DNA of 26,216 nt from an uncultured beta proteobacterium. GTDB taxonomy: Bacteria; Pseudomonadota; Gammaproteobacteria; Burkholderiales; Burkholderiaceae_C. The stretch lies in assembly GCA_903927495.1 (NCBI GenBank), contig CAIYNH010000486.1:1-26216 (forward strand), read 5' to 3'. Shown here in pieces: positions 16,498-24,612 of the stretch (position 1 is the stretch's first letter; each line of letters begins with the position of its first letter). A program made the position numbers and the translations under genes. The notes under the pieces were generated by a model. It made no database searches and was not told the origin of the DNA. It saw only the letters and a program-made list of their open reading frames with translations.

Positions 16498-17967
16498 ATG
16501 CTGCCACGCCTGCCCTACCGCATCCAGATACCGCTGGGCCTTGCGTTGGCCGTTACCCTGTCGGTTTTGCTCGTCAGTGTGGTGGCGGCGCAAATTTCTG
16601 CGCGTTCAGCACGGCTCGAGATCGTCAGCACCGTGCAGCGCGTGGTTGATCTGCTAGTGGCGCAAGGCAAGCCCCTCTTGGCGCAAGACGACACCTGGCG
16701 TGCCTTTACATTGCTGCGCAACACTGCCGCATTGTTGCCGCAAACCGGCAAAGGCCAGTCGCGCGCGGCACTGTTGGATACCCAGGGCCGCTTTTTGGCC
16801 GGATCCGACCCCAGTCGCCTGCCGACCGGCGAGCAGGCACTGGGGCGATTGATCAATGGCCGCCTGCTGCCAACGGTCAGTGATGCCACCCGACCCAGAA
16901 CCCTGACTTCGGCCGATGGTGCCATGACTCGCATCGAACCCATTCGAAGCGACGACGATCAGGTCATTGGTTATGTATTTGCCGAAGTCGATGCCGACGC
17001 ATTTGCACCCGATTGGGCTGCGCTGTCCACACCCGCTTTGATTGGCGCAGCCCTGGCTATTGTGGTGCTGGTGCCGTTGGGCTGGTTGTTGGGGCGGCGC
17101 ATGGCGCGCCCCATTGCACAAACCGCCGATTGCATCGCGCAAATTGGTCATGCCGATGCATCGCAACTTCAGTTGCTGCTGCCCCAGGTTCAAGACCCCG
17201 AACTCAACCGCATTGCGGGCGCGGTGCGCCAGTTATTGATCGAGACTTCTGCCGCGCAGGCGAATGCCCAGCGCGCCTTGTCGGCCGAGCGACTGGCAGC
17301 GGTGGGCCGAATCACCGCTGCGGTTGCCCACGAAATCAACAATCCGCTGGCCGGCCTGATTACGGCTACGCGCACATTGCGCCTGCATGGAGATGTGCCA
17401 GAGACCCGGGAGCGTAGCCTGGACCTGATCGAGCGTGGCCTGCAACAGATCCGCATTATGACAACGGCACTGTTGCCGCAAGCCAAAGTTGAAGACCGCT
17501 GCATGACCCCAGATGATTTGGACGACGTCATCACGCTGGCGCGAGCCACCGCCACTCAGCACTTTGTCACGATCACCTCTGAGCTGGACAAACGCTCAGA
17601 CTTGTGTGTGCCTTCCACGGTGTTTCGACAAGTCATGCTTAATCTACTGCTCAACGCCATCAAGGCTGCGGGTCGTGCTGGCAAGGTTCATGCCCGCCTG
17701 AGCACCGACGCCCTCAAGGTTAGCTTCGAACTGCTCAACACCGGTAGCCACTTGTCTCAAGTTGACCTACAGCAACGCCTTCATGCAGAAGACCGCAACG
17801 ATCCGCACGGCTTTGGTCTGTGGATTTGCCAGGAATTTGCTGTGCGCTACGGCGGCGGCTTTTCTGCAGCCTCTGCCACCTTGATCCCCCCAGCTTTTGC
17901 AACTGCCTTGACTTTCTGGCTCCCCAACCTGACCCGCAATGATCACCAAAAACCTGCTGCTGATTGA
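16498..17967 (+). CDS. aioS: AioS, membrane sensor histidine kinase for arsenite
   Basis: The 489-residue kinase has a transmembrane helix at about 10-31, a periplasmic sensor loop (about 32-175), a second helix at about 180-198, a HAMP-like linker and a kinase core. The phosphoacceptor is H278 in VAHEINNPL, and the N box is MLNLLLNAIKAAG near 375-390. The G-rich part is short (HGFGLWICQEF). It relays the AioX signal to AioR. It begins 15 bp after aioX with a poor ribosome-binding site and overlaps aioR by 29 bp, so the three genes form one operon. Function rests on family and context. Confidence 0.93.
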   Translation: MLPRLPYRIQIPLGLALAVTLSVLLVSVVAAQISARSARLEIVSTVQRVVDLLVAQGKPLLAQDDTWRAFTLLRNTAALLPQTGKGQSRAALLDTQGRFLAGSDPSRLPTGEQALGRLINGRLLPTVSDATRPRTLTSADGAMTRIEPIRSDDDQVIGYVFAEVDADAFAPDWAALSTPALIGAALAIVVLVPLGWLLGRRMARPIAQTADCIAQIGHADASQLQLLLPQVQDPELNRIAGAVRQLLIETSAAQANAQRALSAERLAAVGRITAAVAHEINNPLAGLITATRTLRLHGDVPETRERSLDLIERGLQQIRIMTTALLPQAKVEDRCMTPDDLDDVITLARATATQHFVTITSELDKRSDLCVPSTVFRQVMLNLLLNAIKAAGRAGKVHARLSTDALKVSFELLNTGSHLSQVDLQQRLHAEDRNDPHGFGLWICQEFAVRYGGGFSAASATLIPPAFATALTFWLPNLTRNDHQKPAAD

Positions 17968-19258
17968 AGACGACCTGATTTTGGGCGAATCCCTGGTACA
18001 ACGCTTTGAGCTTGAAGGTCTTAAAGTGGTCTGGGTTCGACGGTTGGCCGAGGCACAACTGCAAATCGATATGGTTTGGGGCGCTGTGGTGAGCGACGTG
18101 CGCTTACCTGACGGACTGGCCACTGAATGGTTTGTGCAATTGCCCACAGCCAGCAGGCAGTTACCGTGGTTTTTCCTGACCGGTTATGGCAGTGTGAATG
18201 ATGCGGTTGGCGCATTGCAGGCCGGTGCGCGCGAATATTTGACCAAGCCCTTTGATACCGAGAAACTGGTGTCTGCGGTGATGGAATGTATGTTCACCCA
18301 CTTGGCCACTGGCAGCACGATGCTTGGCATTTCTCCGGCCATGCGACGGGTGGAAGAACTGGTGCACAAGTTATCCCGACAAAAAACGTCGGTTATGGTG
18401 AACGGCGAGTCGGGTGTCGGCAAGGAAGTGGTCGCCCAGATGATCCACAACCTGGACGTGCGCAGCAAAAAGGGCGTGTTTGTACCCGTGAACTGCGCCG
18501 CTGTGCCCGAGTCCATGATGGAAGCAGAGTTTTTCGGATATGAAAAAGGCGCGTTTACCGGTGCTCAGCGCGCGCACAAGGGGTTTGTCGAACGTGCGGA
18601 CGGTGGCACGCTTTTTCTTGACGAAGTGGGCGACCTGCCTGCCAGCATGCAGGCCAAATTGCTGCGTGTGCTGCAAGAGCGCTGTTTTTTCAGGCTGGGT
18701 TCAGAGCGCACCACCCACAGCGACTTTCGTATCATTGCCGCCACCAACCGCGATTTGTACGCCGACATGCTAGCCGGCAAGTTTCGCGAAGATCTGTTTT
18801 ACCGGCTGGCAGTGATTCGGATCGAAATACCACCGCTGCGCGATCGTCCAGAGGACATTCGCTGGTTGACCGAACTCATCCTGAAACAAATTACAGCAGA
18901 ACATGGCACCCCGATTGCCATGTCTGAGGTGTTTTTGCGTGACGTGATGGCGCGTTCCTGGCGCGGCAATGTGCGAGAGCTGCGCGCCTATCTTGAACAT
19001 GCCGTGGTGCTAAGTGACAGTGGCATTCTTGACAAGCCCATGGCACCCACTGGCCCGGCGCGGGTAGGAGACAGCCTGGTGACCCATGCGCCAGGCGTCA
19101 TGGCGAGCCTGCATGTGGTAGTGGAGGACGCTGAACGTGGGCACATTCGCAAGGTATTGACCCATTGCGAGGGGAGCGTTGGCAAAACCGCCGATGTGCT
19201 GGGCATCTCTCGCAAAACGCTATGGGAAAAAATGAAACGGCTTGAGATCAGTGCCTGA
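17939..19258 (+). CDS. aioR: AioR, NtrC-family sigma-54 activator of aioBA
   Basis: The 439-residue regulator has three parts. A receiver domain carries phosphoacceptor D53 in SDVRLPDG and K103 in LTKPFD. The AAA+ domain carries Walker A GESGVGKE at 156-163, the sigma-54 contact loop GAFTGA at 204-209, and Walker B TLFLDEVG at 224-231. A Fis-type helix-turn-helix lies at the C-terminus (GSVGKTADVLGISRKTLWEKM). All parts needed for phosphorylation-driven activation are present. The target is most likely the sigma-54 promoter at 15426-15440. The ATG lies inside the end of aioS, implying coupled translation. Confidence 0.95.
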   Translation: MITKNLLLIEDDLILGESLVQRFELEGLKVVWVRRLAEAQLQIDMVWGAVVSDVRLPDGLATEWFVQLPTASRQLPWFFLTGYGSVNDAVGALQAGAREYLTKPFDTEKLVSAVMECMFTHLATGSTMLGISPAMRRVEELVHKLSRQKTSVMVNGESGVGKEVVAQMIHNLDVRSKKGVFVPVNCAAVPESMMEAEFFGYEKGAFTGAQRAHKGFVERADGGTLFLDEVGDLPASMQAKLLRVLQERCFFRLGSERTTHSDFRIIAATNRDLYADMLAGKFREDLFYRLAVIRIEIPPLRDRPEDIRWLTELILKQITAEHGTPIAMSEVFLRDVMARSWRGNVRELRAYLEHAVVLSDSGILDKPMAPTGPARVGDSLVTHAPGVMASLHVVVEDAERGHIRKVLTHCEGSVGKTADVLGISRKTLWEKMKRLEISA

Positions 19259-19345
19259 GATATAGCTGTACGCACTTTTAAATGGTTTTCGTAGCTACTA
19301 ACCCAATTTGAACATCGGCTGAATGCTAATTCTTTTTAAAAACTG

Positions 19346-19879
19346 ATGAACTGCCTCACCACCGCCTGGGCCGCACATGCCAATGAACTGCGGGGCTGGT
19401 TTCGCCACCACGTGGACAGCACCGCGGTAGCCGACGACCTGCTGCAAGAGCTGTTTTTAAAGGCGCTGCGCCAAGGCCAGCGCTTTTGTGATGTGCAGAA
19501 CGCCCGCGCCTGGTTGTTCGAAGTGGCGCGCAACCTGCTGGCCGACCAACTGCGGCTGGCACGGCATCTGGTGGAGTTGCCCGAAGACTTGGTGGCACAC
19601 ATCGACGAACCCGATGCTGTGGATGCGCTGACGGCCTGCTTGCCACGCGTGTTGTCAGAATTGAGCGCGCCAGACCGCGAGGCGATCACCCTGTGTGATT
19701 TGCAGGGCATGGGGCAGGCTGAGTATGCGCAGCTCAAGGGCCTCAAACTGAGCGCCGCCAAATCTCGCCTGCAACGTGCCCGGCAACGCTTGCATGCCCA
19801 CATGAGTCAGGTGTGTCAGGTGCAACTCAATCCCCTCGGACAGGTAGAAGATTTTGTTCCACGCCCTAACGCAGGATGA
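19346..19879 (+). CDS. sigZ: ECF RNA polymerase sigma factor, SigZ-like
   Basis: The 177-residue protein has a sigma region 2 (DDLLQELFLKALRQ, then NARAWLFEVARNLLADQLR) and a region 4 (LSAPDREAITLCDLQGMGQAEYAQLKGLKLSAAKSRLQRARQRL). The short tail, CQVQLNPLGQVEDFVPR, is typical of the SigZ group. No anti-sigma gene stands next to it, which is common for this group. The start has a weak ribosome-binding site. It follows aioR by 87 bp in the same direction and may be read from the same promoter. Its target genes are unknown; a link to arsenic response is inferred from location only. Confidence 0.85.
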   Translation: MNCLTTAWAAHANELRGWFRHHVDSTAVADDLLQELFLKALRQGQRFCDVQNARAWLFEVARNLLADQLRLARHLVELPEDLVAHIDEPDAVDALTACLPRVLSELSAPDREAITLCDLQGMGQAEYAQLKGLKLSAAKSRLQRARQRLHAHMSQVCQVQLNPLGQVEDFVPRPNAG

Positions 19880-19885
19880 TTCGCT

Positions 19886-19908
19886 AGCTATCTAATATAT
19901 AGCTTTTT
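19886..19908 (+). terminator. Weak hairpin-T-run after the sigma factor gene
   Basis: AGCTAT and ATAGCT form a six-base-pair stem around CTAATAT, followed by TTTTT. It lies just after the sigma gene and before the converging cyclase gene. The stem is AT-rich, so termination may be inefficient. It may also be a degenerate copy of the intergenic repeat seen near 6938. Confidence 0.45.
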
Positions 19909-19962
19909 GCGAAAGCAATAAAAGGGCTGGAGGCTGATTCGGCATTAATTCTGGCACAGCCA

Positions 19963-21525
19963 CTAGGCGGAGACCTTGGGATCTGGCAACGTTGAAAAGC
20001 GCACGACCCGGTTTTTGCCCTGATGTTTGGCGGCGTACAGAGCCAGGTCCGCATGTTTGAGCAAACTGTCGCTGTCAGGCGTATCCCCATCCACTTGGGT
20101 CACGCCCGCACTGGCTCCTACCTGCAATGTCAAGGGGCTGGCCTGGAGCTGAATCGGCTGGGCTATGGTGTCAATGATGCGTTGTGCCACCTGGGCAGCA
20201 GCGTCCTCACTGGCGCAGTCATGTAAAACCACCACAAACTCGTCACCACCCAGCCGAGCGGCAAAGTCGCCGCTGCGGTTGATGCGCAACAAGCGGGCGC
20301 CAACCACACGCAGCACCGCGTCACCCACATCGTGCCCGTGGCGGTCGTTGATGGGTTTAAAACCATCCAGATCCATCATCATGACGGCAAATGGTGTGTT
20401 TTGGGTGCGCCACTGCTGCCAGGCCAGAGCAAGGTTTTGCGCCAAACTGGCCCGGTTGGGCAAATCGGTGAGCATGTCGCGCAAGGCCAGTCGCTGCAAA
20501 GTGTCCTCGGTTTTGCGCCGCTGAGTGATGTCTTCCACTGTCAGAATGGCCATTTCAGGCACCACGTCTTCGTGCAGGATCAAGGACAACTCACACAGCA
20601 TGGGGGTGCCATCGGTTTTGCGCAGCACCACCTCTACTTTGTCCAGCAGTTTTTGTCGGGCTTGCTGCAGGTTTTGCATCAGTTCCGCCCAGGTTTTGGG
20701 ATCGGCCCAAATCGGCCATTCACCAAAACGGGTGTGTTCATCCGGCATAGGGCCAAAGGTGCGGCCCCATGCGGCATTGACGTTGACGATGCTTTGGGTG
20801 TCGATACGGATCACGGCAGCCGCCACCGGCATGACACGCAGCAAATCGAGCAGGCGGTTTTTCATGTTCAGCACGGCACTGAGCAAGGGACTGTGCTGGC
20901 TCTGCTGCACCACTGATTCGTCATCAATCAAGTGGCCTTGCACGATGCGTTCGGCCAGTGCAATTACATGCTGGCTCTCAAATGCGTCACGGCGCAGCCA
21001 GACGGCCAAGTAAGCCATCATGCCCACAAAAGGCAGGAAATAAGCTACGTGGATGGCAAAAAGCCGCCAGAATTGCGGGGTGTCAAACACGTAAATAGGC
21101 ACACCCAGGGTCTGTACGTAACCCAGTATGAGGTGGTGCAGGTAAATCACCACGGTGGCCGCAATGATGGTGCGCCAGTCGCGGTAGTACAGCAAAACAC
21201 TAATCAGGCCAAAGGCGGAAAAGTGGGCCTCGATGTCCCCGCCGTTCTGGTGGATGATCAAGCCGGTAAAGACCATGAAGGCACTGGCCATGAACACCCG
21301 TGTGCTCAGTTCCCCTGCATGGCGGCGCACCAGCAGCCAGGACAGCAGCAGGGTGGGTAAACCGATCAGAAAAACTTCCAGCCAGGTGTTGTACAGCGGT
21401 GCCAGGGCCAGACACACGACCAGCAAAAATACATTCATGCCGACCATGATGCGGTCAGCACGCACCCGGTAAGGTTTGAGCAGCAGATCGAAGGCCGCTT
21501 CAGCGGTAAACCATGGAAAAGTCAT
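19963..21525 (-). CDS. Membrane diguanylate cyclase with PAS-like and GGDEF domains
   Basis: The 520-residue protein should make the second messenger c-di-GMP. Residues about 25-178 form five or six transmembrane helices. A PAS-like sensor region lies at about 225-340 and ends in VEDITQRRKTEDTLQRLA. The GGDEF domain covers 345-515 with MMDLDGFKPINDRHGHDVGD and an intact active site GGDEF at 426-430. RSGD at 417-420 is a proper inhibitory I-site five residues before it, so product feedback is expected. There is no EAL domain. The input signal is unknown. It converges with the sigma factor gene and lies 25 bp after a small membrane protein gene, which may be in the same transcript. Confidence 0.93.
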   Translation of the reverse strand: MTFPWFTAEAAFDLLLKPYRVRADRIMVGMNVFLLVVCLALAPLYNTWLEVFLIGLPTLLLSWLLVRRHAGELSTRVFMASAFMVFTGLIIHQNGGDIEAHFSAFGLISVLLYYRDWRTIIAATVVIYLHHLILGYVQTLGVPIYVFDTPQFWRLFAIHVAYFLPFVGMMAYLAVWLRRDAFESQHVIALAERIVQGHLIDDESVVQQSQHSPLLSAVLNMKNRLLDLLRVMPVAAAVIRIDTQSIVNVNAAWGRTFGPMPDEHTRFGEWPIWADPKTWAELMQNLQQARQKLLDKVEVVLRKTDGTPMLCELSLILHEDVVPEMAILTVEDITQRRKTEDTLQRLALRDMLTDLPNRASLAQNLALAWQQWRTQNTPFAVMMMDLDGFKPINDRHGHDVGDAVLRVVGARLLRINRSGDFAARLGGDEFVVVLHDCASEDAAAQVAQRIIDTIAQPIQLQASPLTLQVGASAGVTQVDGDTPDSDSLLKHADLALYAAKHQGKNRVVRFSTLPDPKVSA

Positions 21526-21550
21526 TCAGAGTGGATCCAGCAGGGGGCGG

Positions 21551-21766
21551 TCAGGCCCGACAAATCAGGCCCTGCAAGGCACTCTGGTAGCCAAAGTACC
21601 CCAACGCTGCCAACGAATAGACCACCCACAGGGCAATCCACAACCAAGGCGGGCTTGATCGGCGGGTCTGATTGGCTGGTGCCATCGGCGAATCCCGCAA
21701 CCAGGCTGGTTCAGTACGAGGGCTCTGCCAGGCTTGCAGCAATGGGGCAGGTTCGTGGTTTGACAT
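21551..21766 (-). CDS. Small single-helix membrane protein, unknown function
   Basis: The 71-residue frame starts at an ATG, fills a gap where no other gene fits, and ends 25 bp before the cyclase gene. The first half is polar and proline-rich. Residues about 41-65 (PWLWIALWVVYSLAALGYFGYQ) form one strong transmembrane helix, and the tail is short. I do not recognise a family. A good ribosome-binding site is missing. It may be a partner of the membrane cyclase, or only a chance frame. Confidence 0.5.
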   Translation of the reverse strand: MSNHEPAPLLQAWQSPRTEPAWLRDSPMAPANQTRRSSPPWLWIALWVVYSLAALGYFGYQSALQGLICRA

Positions 21767-21937
21767 TTATTGATTTTATGCGTCGCCAGTGATGTATCTG
21801 AATGTGCGGTATGCAATTGATATGTCTGCTATATAAATCATAGCTTCATACGATTGATGTAAAAGGGATAGAGAACTACATCACATAAATTTGTTAAAAA
21901 ACTGCGTCTTTTGAGCTCTGTCAGCGTCTTCACTAGC

Positions 21938-22984
21938 ATGAATACTCTGACCCTTTCTCGCAAACCCTGGTCCACGCGCCAGCCCGTTTTGTTCCTGGTT
22001 TTAGCCGCCATCGTTTGGTTAGCGCTCTACAACGTGTTGGAACCGGCTGCTGAAGCGCTGGTTGCGGCTCTGCCGGTGGACCGGGCCAGCCACCTGGGGG
22101 GTGCGCTGCAGTTCTTTTTTTATGACACTCCAAAAGTCTTGCTGCTGCTGACCGGCGTGGTTTTTGTCATGGGCATGATCAACAGCTACTTCACACCCGA
22201 GCGCACCCGCGCGCTGCTGGCCGGGCGCAGTGAGGGCGCGGCCAATGTGATGGCAGCCAGCTTGGGCATCGTGACCCCCTTTTGCAGTTGCTCGGCGGTG
22301 CCTTTGTTCATCGGTTTTGTCCAGGCCGGTGTGCCGTTGGGGGTGACGTTTTCGTTTCTGATCTCGGCACCCATGGTCAACGAAGTGGCTCTGACCCTGC
22401 TGTTTGGGCTGTTTGGCTGGAGGGTGGCATTGTTGTACCTTGGCCTGGGGCTGAGTGTGGCGATTGTGGCGGGCTGGACGATTGGACGCCTGAAGATGGA
22501 AGCCTATCTGGAAGACTGGGTGCGCGACATGCCCAAGATGTCTGCAGGGTTTGAGGTCGGCCAGAGCACGCTAGCAGACCGACTGGATGCCGGTTTTGCT
22601 GCGGTGCGCCAGATTGTTGGCAAGGTCTGGCCCTACATCCTGGCTGGCATTGCCATTGGCGCAGGCATTCATGGTTACGTGCCGCAAGACTTCATGGCCA
22701 GTTTCATGGGCAAGGATGCCTGGTGGAGCGTGCCGCTGGCAGTGCTGATTGGCGTGCCGATGTACACCAACGCGGCGGGCATCATCCCCATCGTGCAAGC
22801 GCTGCTGGCCAAGGGCGCGGCCTTAGGCACGGTGCTGGCGTTCATGATGAGTGTGATTGCACTGTCATTGCCGGAAATGATCATACTGCGCAAAGTGCTG
22901 AAGGTCCGCCTGATTGCCACCTTTGTCGGGGTGGTGGCCACTGGCATTCTGATAGTGGGTTTTGTTTTTAACGCAGTGCTGTGA
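21938..22984 (+). CDS. ArsP-like permease (DUF318 / SO_0444-type arsenic efflux family)
   Basis: The 348-residue protein is a polytopic membrane permease with about eight to ten helices. The family signature TPFCSCSAVPLFIGFVQAGVPLG near residues 110-132 carries a C-x-C pair, and a second half repeats the pattern with GVPMYTNAAGIIPI. ISAPMVNEVALTLL is also typical. Members include ArsP, which exports trivalent organoarsenicals. Start: ATG at 21938; an in-frame TTG at 21911 would add nine residues of no clear sense. It heads a rightward cluster with a metallo-beta-lactamase-fold protein and a CxxC thioredoxin-fold protein. The exact substrate is inferred from the neighbourhood. Confidence 0.85.
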   Translation: MNTLTLSRKPWSTRQPVLFLVLAAIVWLALYNVLEPAAEALVAALPVDRASHLGGALQFFFYDTPKVLLLLTGVVFVMGMINSYFTPERTRALLAGRSEGAANVMAASLGIVTPFCSCSAVPLFIGFVQAGVPLGVTFSFLISAPMVNEVALTLLFGLFGWRVALLYLGLGLSVAIVAGWTIGRLKMEAYLEDWVRDMPKMSAGFEVGQSTLADRLDAGFAAVRQIVGKVWPYILAGIAIGAGIHGYVPQDFMASFMGKDAWWSVPLAVLIGVPMYTNAAGIIPIVQALLAKGAALGTVLAFMMSVIALSLPEMIILRKVLKVRLIATFVGVVATGILIVGFVFNAVL

Positions 22985-23030
22985 AATTGCATTTGAGTGA
23001 CTGATTTTTCAAACCATCCTTGGACACCCT

Positions 23031-23960
23031 ATGACAATGCCTTTGCGCCGATTCGCCGCCGCCTTGCTGAGCACTGCCTTGATCGTGCCCGCCTGGGCCG
23101 TCGACATCGTGTTCACGCCAATCGCCACCAACGTCTATGCTTATGTGGGCGACACCGAGGGCCGCACTTACGGCAATGAGGCACTCAACGCCAATCTTGG
23201 TCTGGTGGTCACGTCTGAGGGTGCAGTGTTGATCGACGCCGGAGCCACCTTCAAGACGGGCGCCAAGATAGCCGAGGCGGCTAAAAAGGTCACAGACCAA
23301 CCGATCACTTGGGTCATCAACACCGGTGGGCAAGATCATCGCTGGCTGGGCAATGGCTATTTCAAGGCGCAGGGAGCCGAGATCATCGCTCATGTCAATG
23401 CAAAGACTGACATGCAAGCGCGTGGATCTGAACACTTAAAGACCAACGCCCCGGTGCTCAAAGATAAGCAGGACGGCACCCAAGCGGTGTACCCCACGCG
23501 CTGACTTCAAGGGCCCGACAACACACTGGAACTGGGCGGCGTGAAGCTGCAATTTGTGCATCGCAATGGTGGCCACACTCCTGGTGACACGATGGTGTTT
23601 TTGCCCGCCACCGGTGTAGTCTTTACCGGCGATGTGGTTTATGTGGATCGCATACTGGGTCTGCACGCAGTGAGCAAAACCAAAGCTTGGCTGAACAGTT
23701 TTGAGGCATTACAGGCGCTCAAGCCCAAAGTGGTGGTACCGGGACACGGCAAGATCACCGACCTGGCACAGGCTGAGCGCGACACAGGCAAGCTGCTGGC
23801 GGCCTTGCGTGCCCACATGGGCAAGGCGGTTGAGGCTGGAACCGACATCAGCACAGCGGTCAAGAGTTTTGACGCTTCCCCGTTCAAACACCTGAAACAC
23901 GTCGAGGTGTGGTTGCCACAATTGGCCAACCGGACGTACCTGGAAATGGAACTGGAGTGA
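23031..23960 (+). pseudogene. Secreted metallo-beta-lactamase-fold protein gene interrupted by an in-frame UGA
   Basis: Two halves in one frame (23031-23504 and 23505-23960) together encode a normal-length 310-codon MBL-fold protein. A TGA at 23502-23504 stands where related proteins usually have a tryptophan (TR-W-xxGPD), so one G-to-A change of TGG explains it. The start has a Sec signal, MTMPLRRFAAALLSTALIVPAWA, predicting a periplasmic product. The first metal motif is degenerate: TGGQDH instead of HxHxDH. The later ligands are intact: H in GGHTPGD, D in FTGDVVY and H in VPGHG. It lies 46 bp after the permease. It could be a pseudogene, a sequencing error, or a readthrough case (UGA followed by C). 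Function unknown. Confidence 0.8.
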
Positions 23961-23964
23961 GTGT

Positions 23965-24030
23965 TTTTAGGTATCAGTTTGTGCTCTAGCGATTACTGCG
24001 TATGCGCTTAGTGCTCTTATTTTTAAAAAG
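23965..24030. repeat. Degenerate intergenic repeat upstream of the thioredoxin-fold gene
   Basis: The gap between the MBL gene and the thioredoxin-fold gene contains CTCTAGCGATTACTGCGTATGCGC and CTTATTTTTAAAAAG, similar to the Comamonadaceae-type intergenic repeat proposed near 6938. The copy is poor and the call is by eye. Confidence 0.3.
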
Positions 24031-24038
24031 GAAAAACC

Positions 24039-24272
24039 ATGGACATCAAAGTACTCGGCACCGGCTGTGCTAATTGCAAAAACACCATCGCCCTGATTGA
24101 TCAGGTCGCCAAAGCCAAGGGTGTGTCAGTCACGCTTGGCAAGGTAGAGGACATCAAAGACATCATGGGCTACGGCGTGATGAGTACACCCGGCGTTGTC
24201 ATCAACGGCAAAGTGGTTCACGCCGGTGGCGTGCCCAGCCGCGACAAGGTTGAACAGTGGCTGGCCGCCTGA
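24039..24272 (+). CDS. Thioredoxin-fold mini-protein with CxxC (TM0996/MTH895 family)
   Basis: The 77-residue protein fits the small thioredoxin/glutaredoxin-like family. It starts with MDIKVLGTGCANCKNT, placing the redox pair as C10-x2-C13, and has the cis-proline strand STPGVVINGKVVHAGG near 50-65. There is no signal peptide, so it is cytoplasmic. AAAAAGG lies upstream of the ATG. Genes of this family are often found next to DUF318 permeases in metal and arsenic clusters, where a thiol relay or metal(loid) delivery role is suspected. The specific role here is inferred. Confidence 0.9.
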   Translation: MDIKVLGTGCANCKNTIALIDQVAKAKGVSVTLGKVEDIKDIMGYGVMSTPGVVINGKVVHAGGVPSRDKVEQWLAA

Positions 24273-24292
24273 GCCAATGACGGGGACACAGC

Positions 24293-24526
24293 ATGCAACC
24301 GCAAAAGAAATTTCACCTGGTTTTCTCGCTCGTCATGGGTGCGATGATGATTTTCTTGATGACGCTGGTCATCACTTTTGTCAACGTCGGACTGACTGAT
24401 CATTTTTTGGCTTTGTGGATGAAAGCCTTTGGCATTGCCTATGTGGTGGGCGTGCCAGTGATCTTTTTCCTGGCACCAGTGGCGCGCAAGCTCACCGGGC
24501 ACTTATTAGGCGTCAATCCGTCTTGA
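24293..24526 (+). CDS. DUF2798 small membrane protein
   Basis: The 77-residue product has two transmembrane helices, at about 8-30 (FHLVFSLVMGAMMIFLMTLVITFV) and 42-65 (AFGIAYVVGVPVIFFLAPVARKL). The layout, with a basic N-terminus and PVARKLTG after the second helix, matches the DUF2798 family, whose function is unknown. It starts 20 bp after the thioredoxin-fold gene and is probably co-transcribed. Confidence 0.8.
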   Translation: MQPQKKFHLVFSLVMGAMMIFLMTLVITFVNVGLTDHFLALWMKAFGIAYVVGVPVIFFLAPVARKLTGHLLGVNPS

Positions 24527-24529
24527 CTG

Positions 24530-24551
24530 GTGGCAACAATGCGGTTGTCAC
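24530..24551 (+). terminator. Possible hairpin after the DUF2798 gene
   Basis: GTGGCAAC and GTTGTCAC can pair (one G-U pair) around AATGCG, just after the stop codon. There is no T-run, so this could be a Rho-type transcript end, an RNA-stabilising hairpin, or chance. Confidence 0.25.
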
Positions 24552-24612
24552 GCCATTTGGAGGCACGGTCTGCCTACTGGACCTATTTGTTTAATCCACC
24601 CAGGCCTATCCA

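Noticed and set aside
23502..23560. Selenocysteine insertion at the UGA in the MBL gene
   Set aside because: The family has tryptophan here rather than cysteine, and no convincing SECIS-like hairpin follows; a point nonsense change is simpler.
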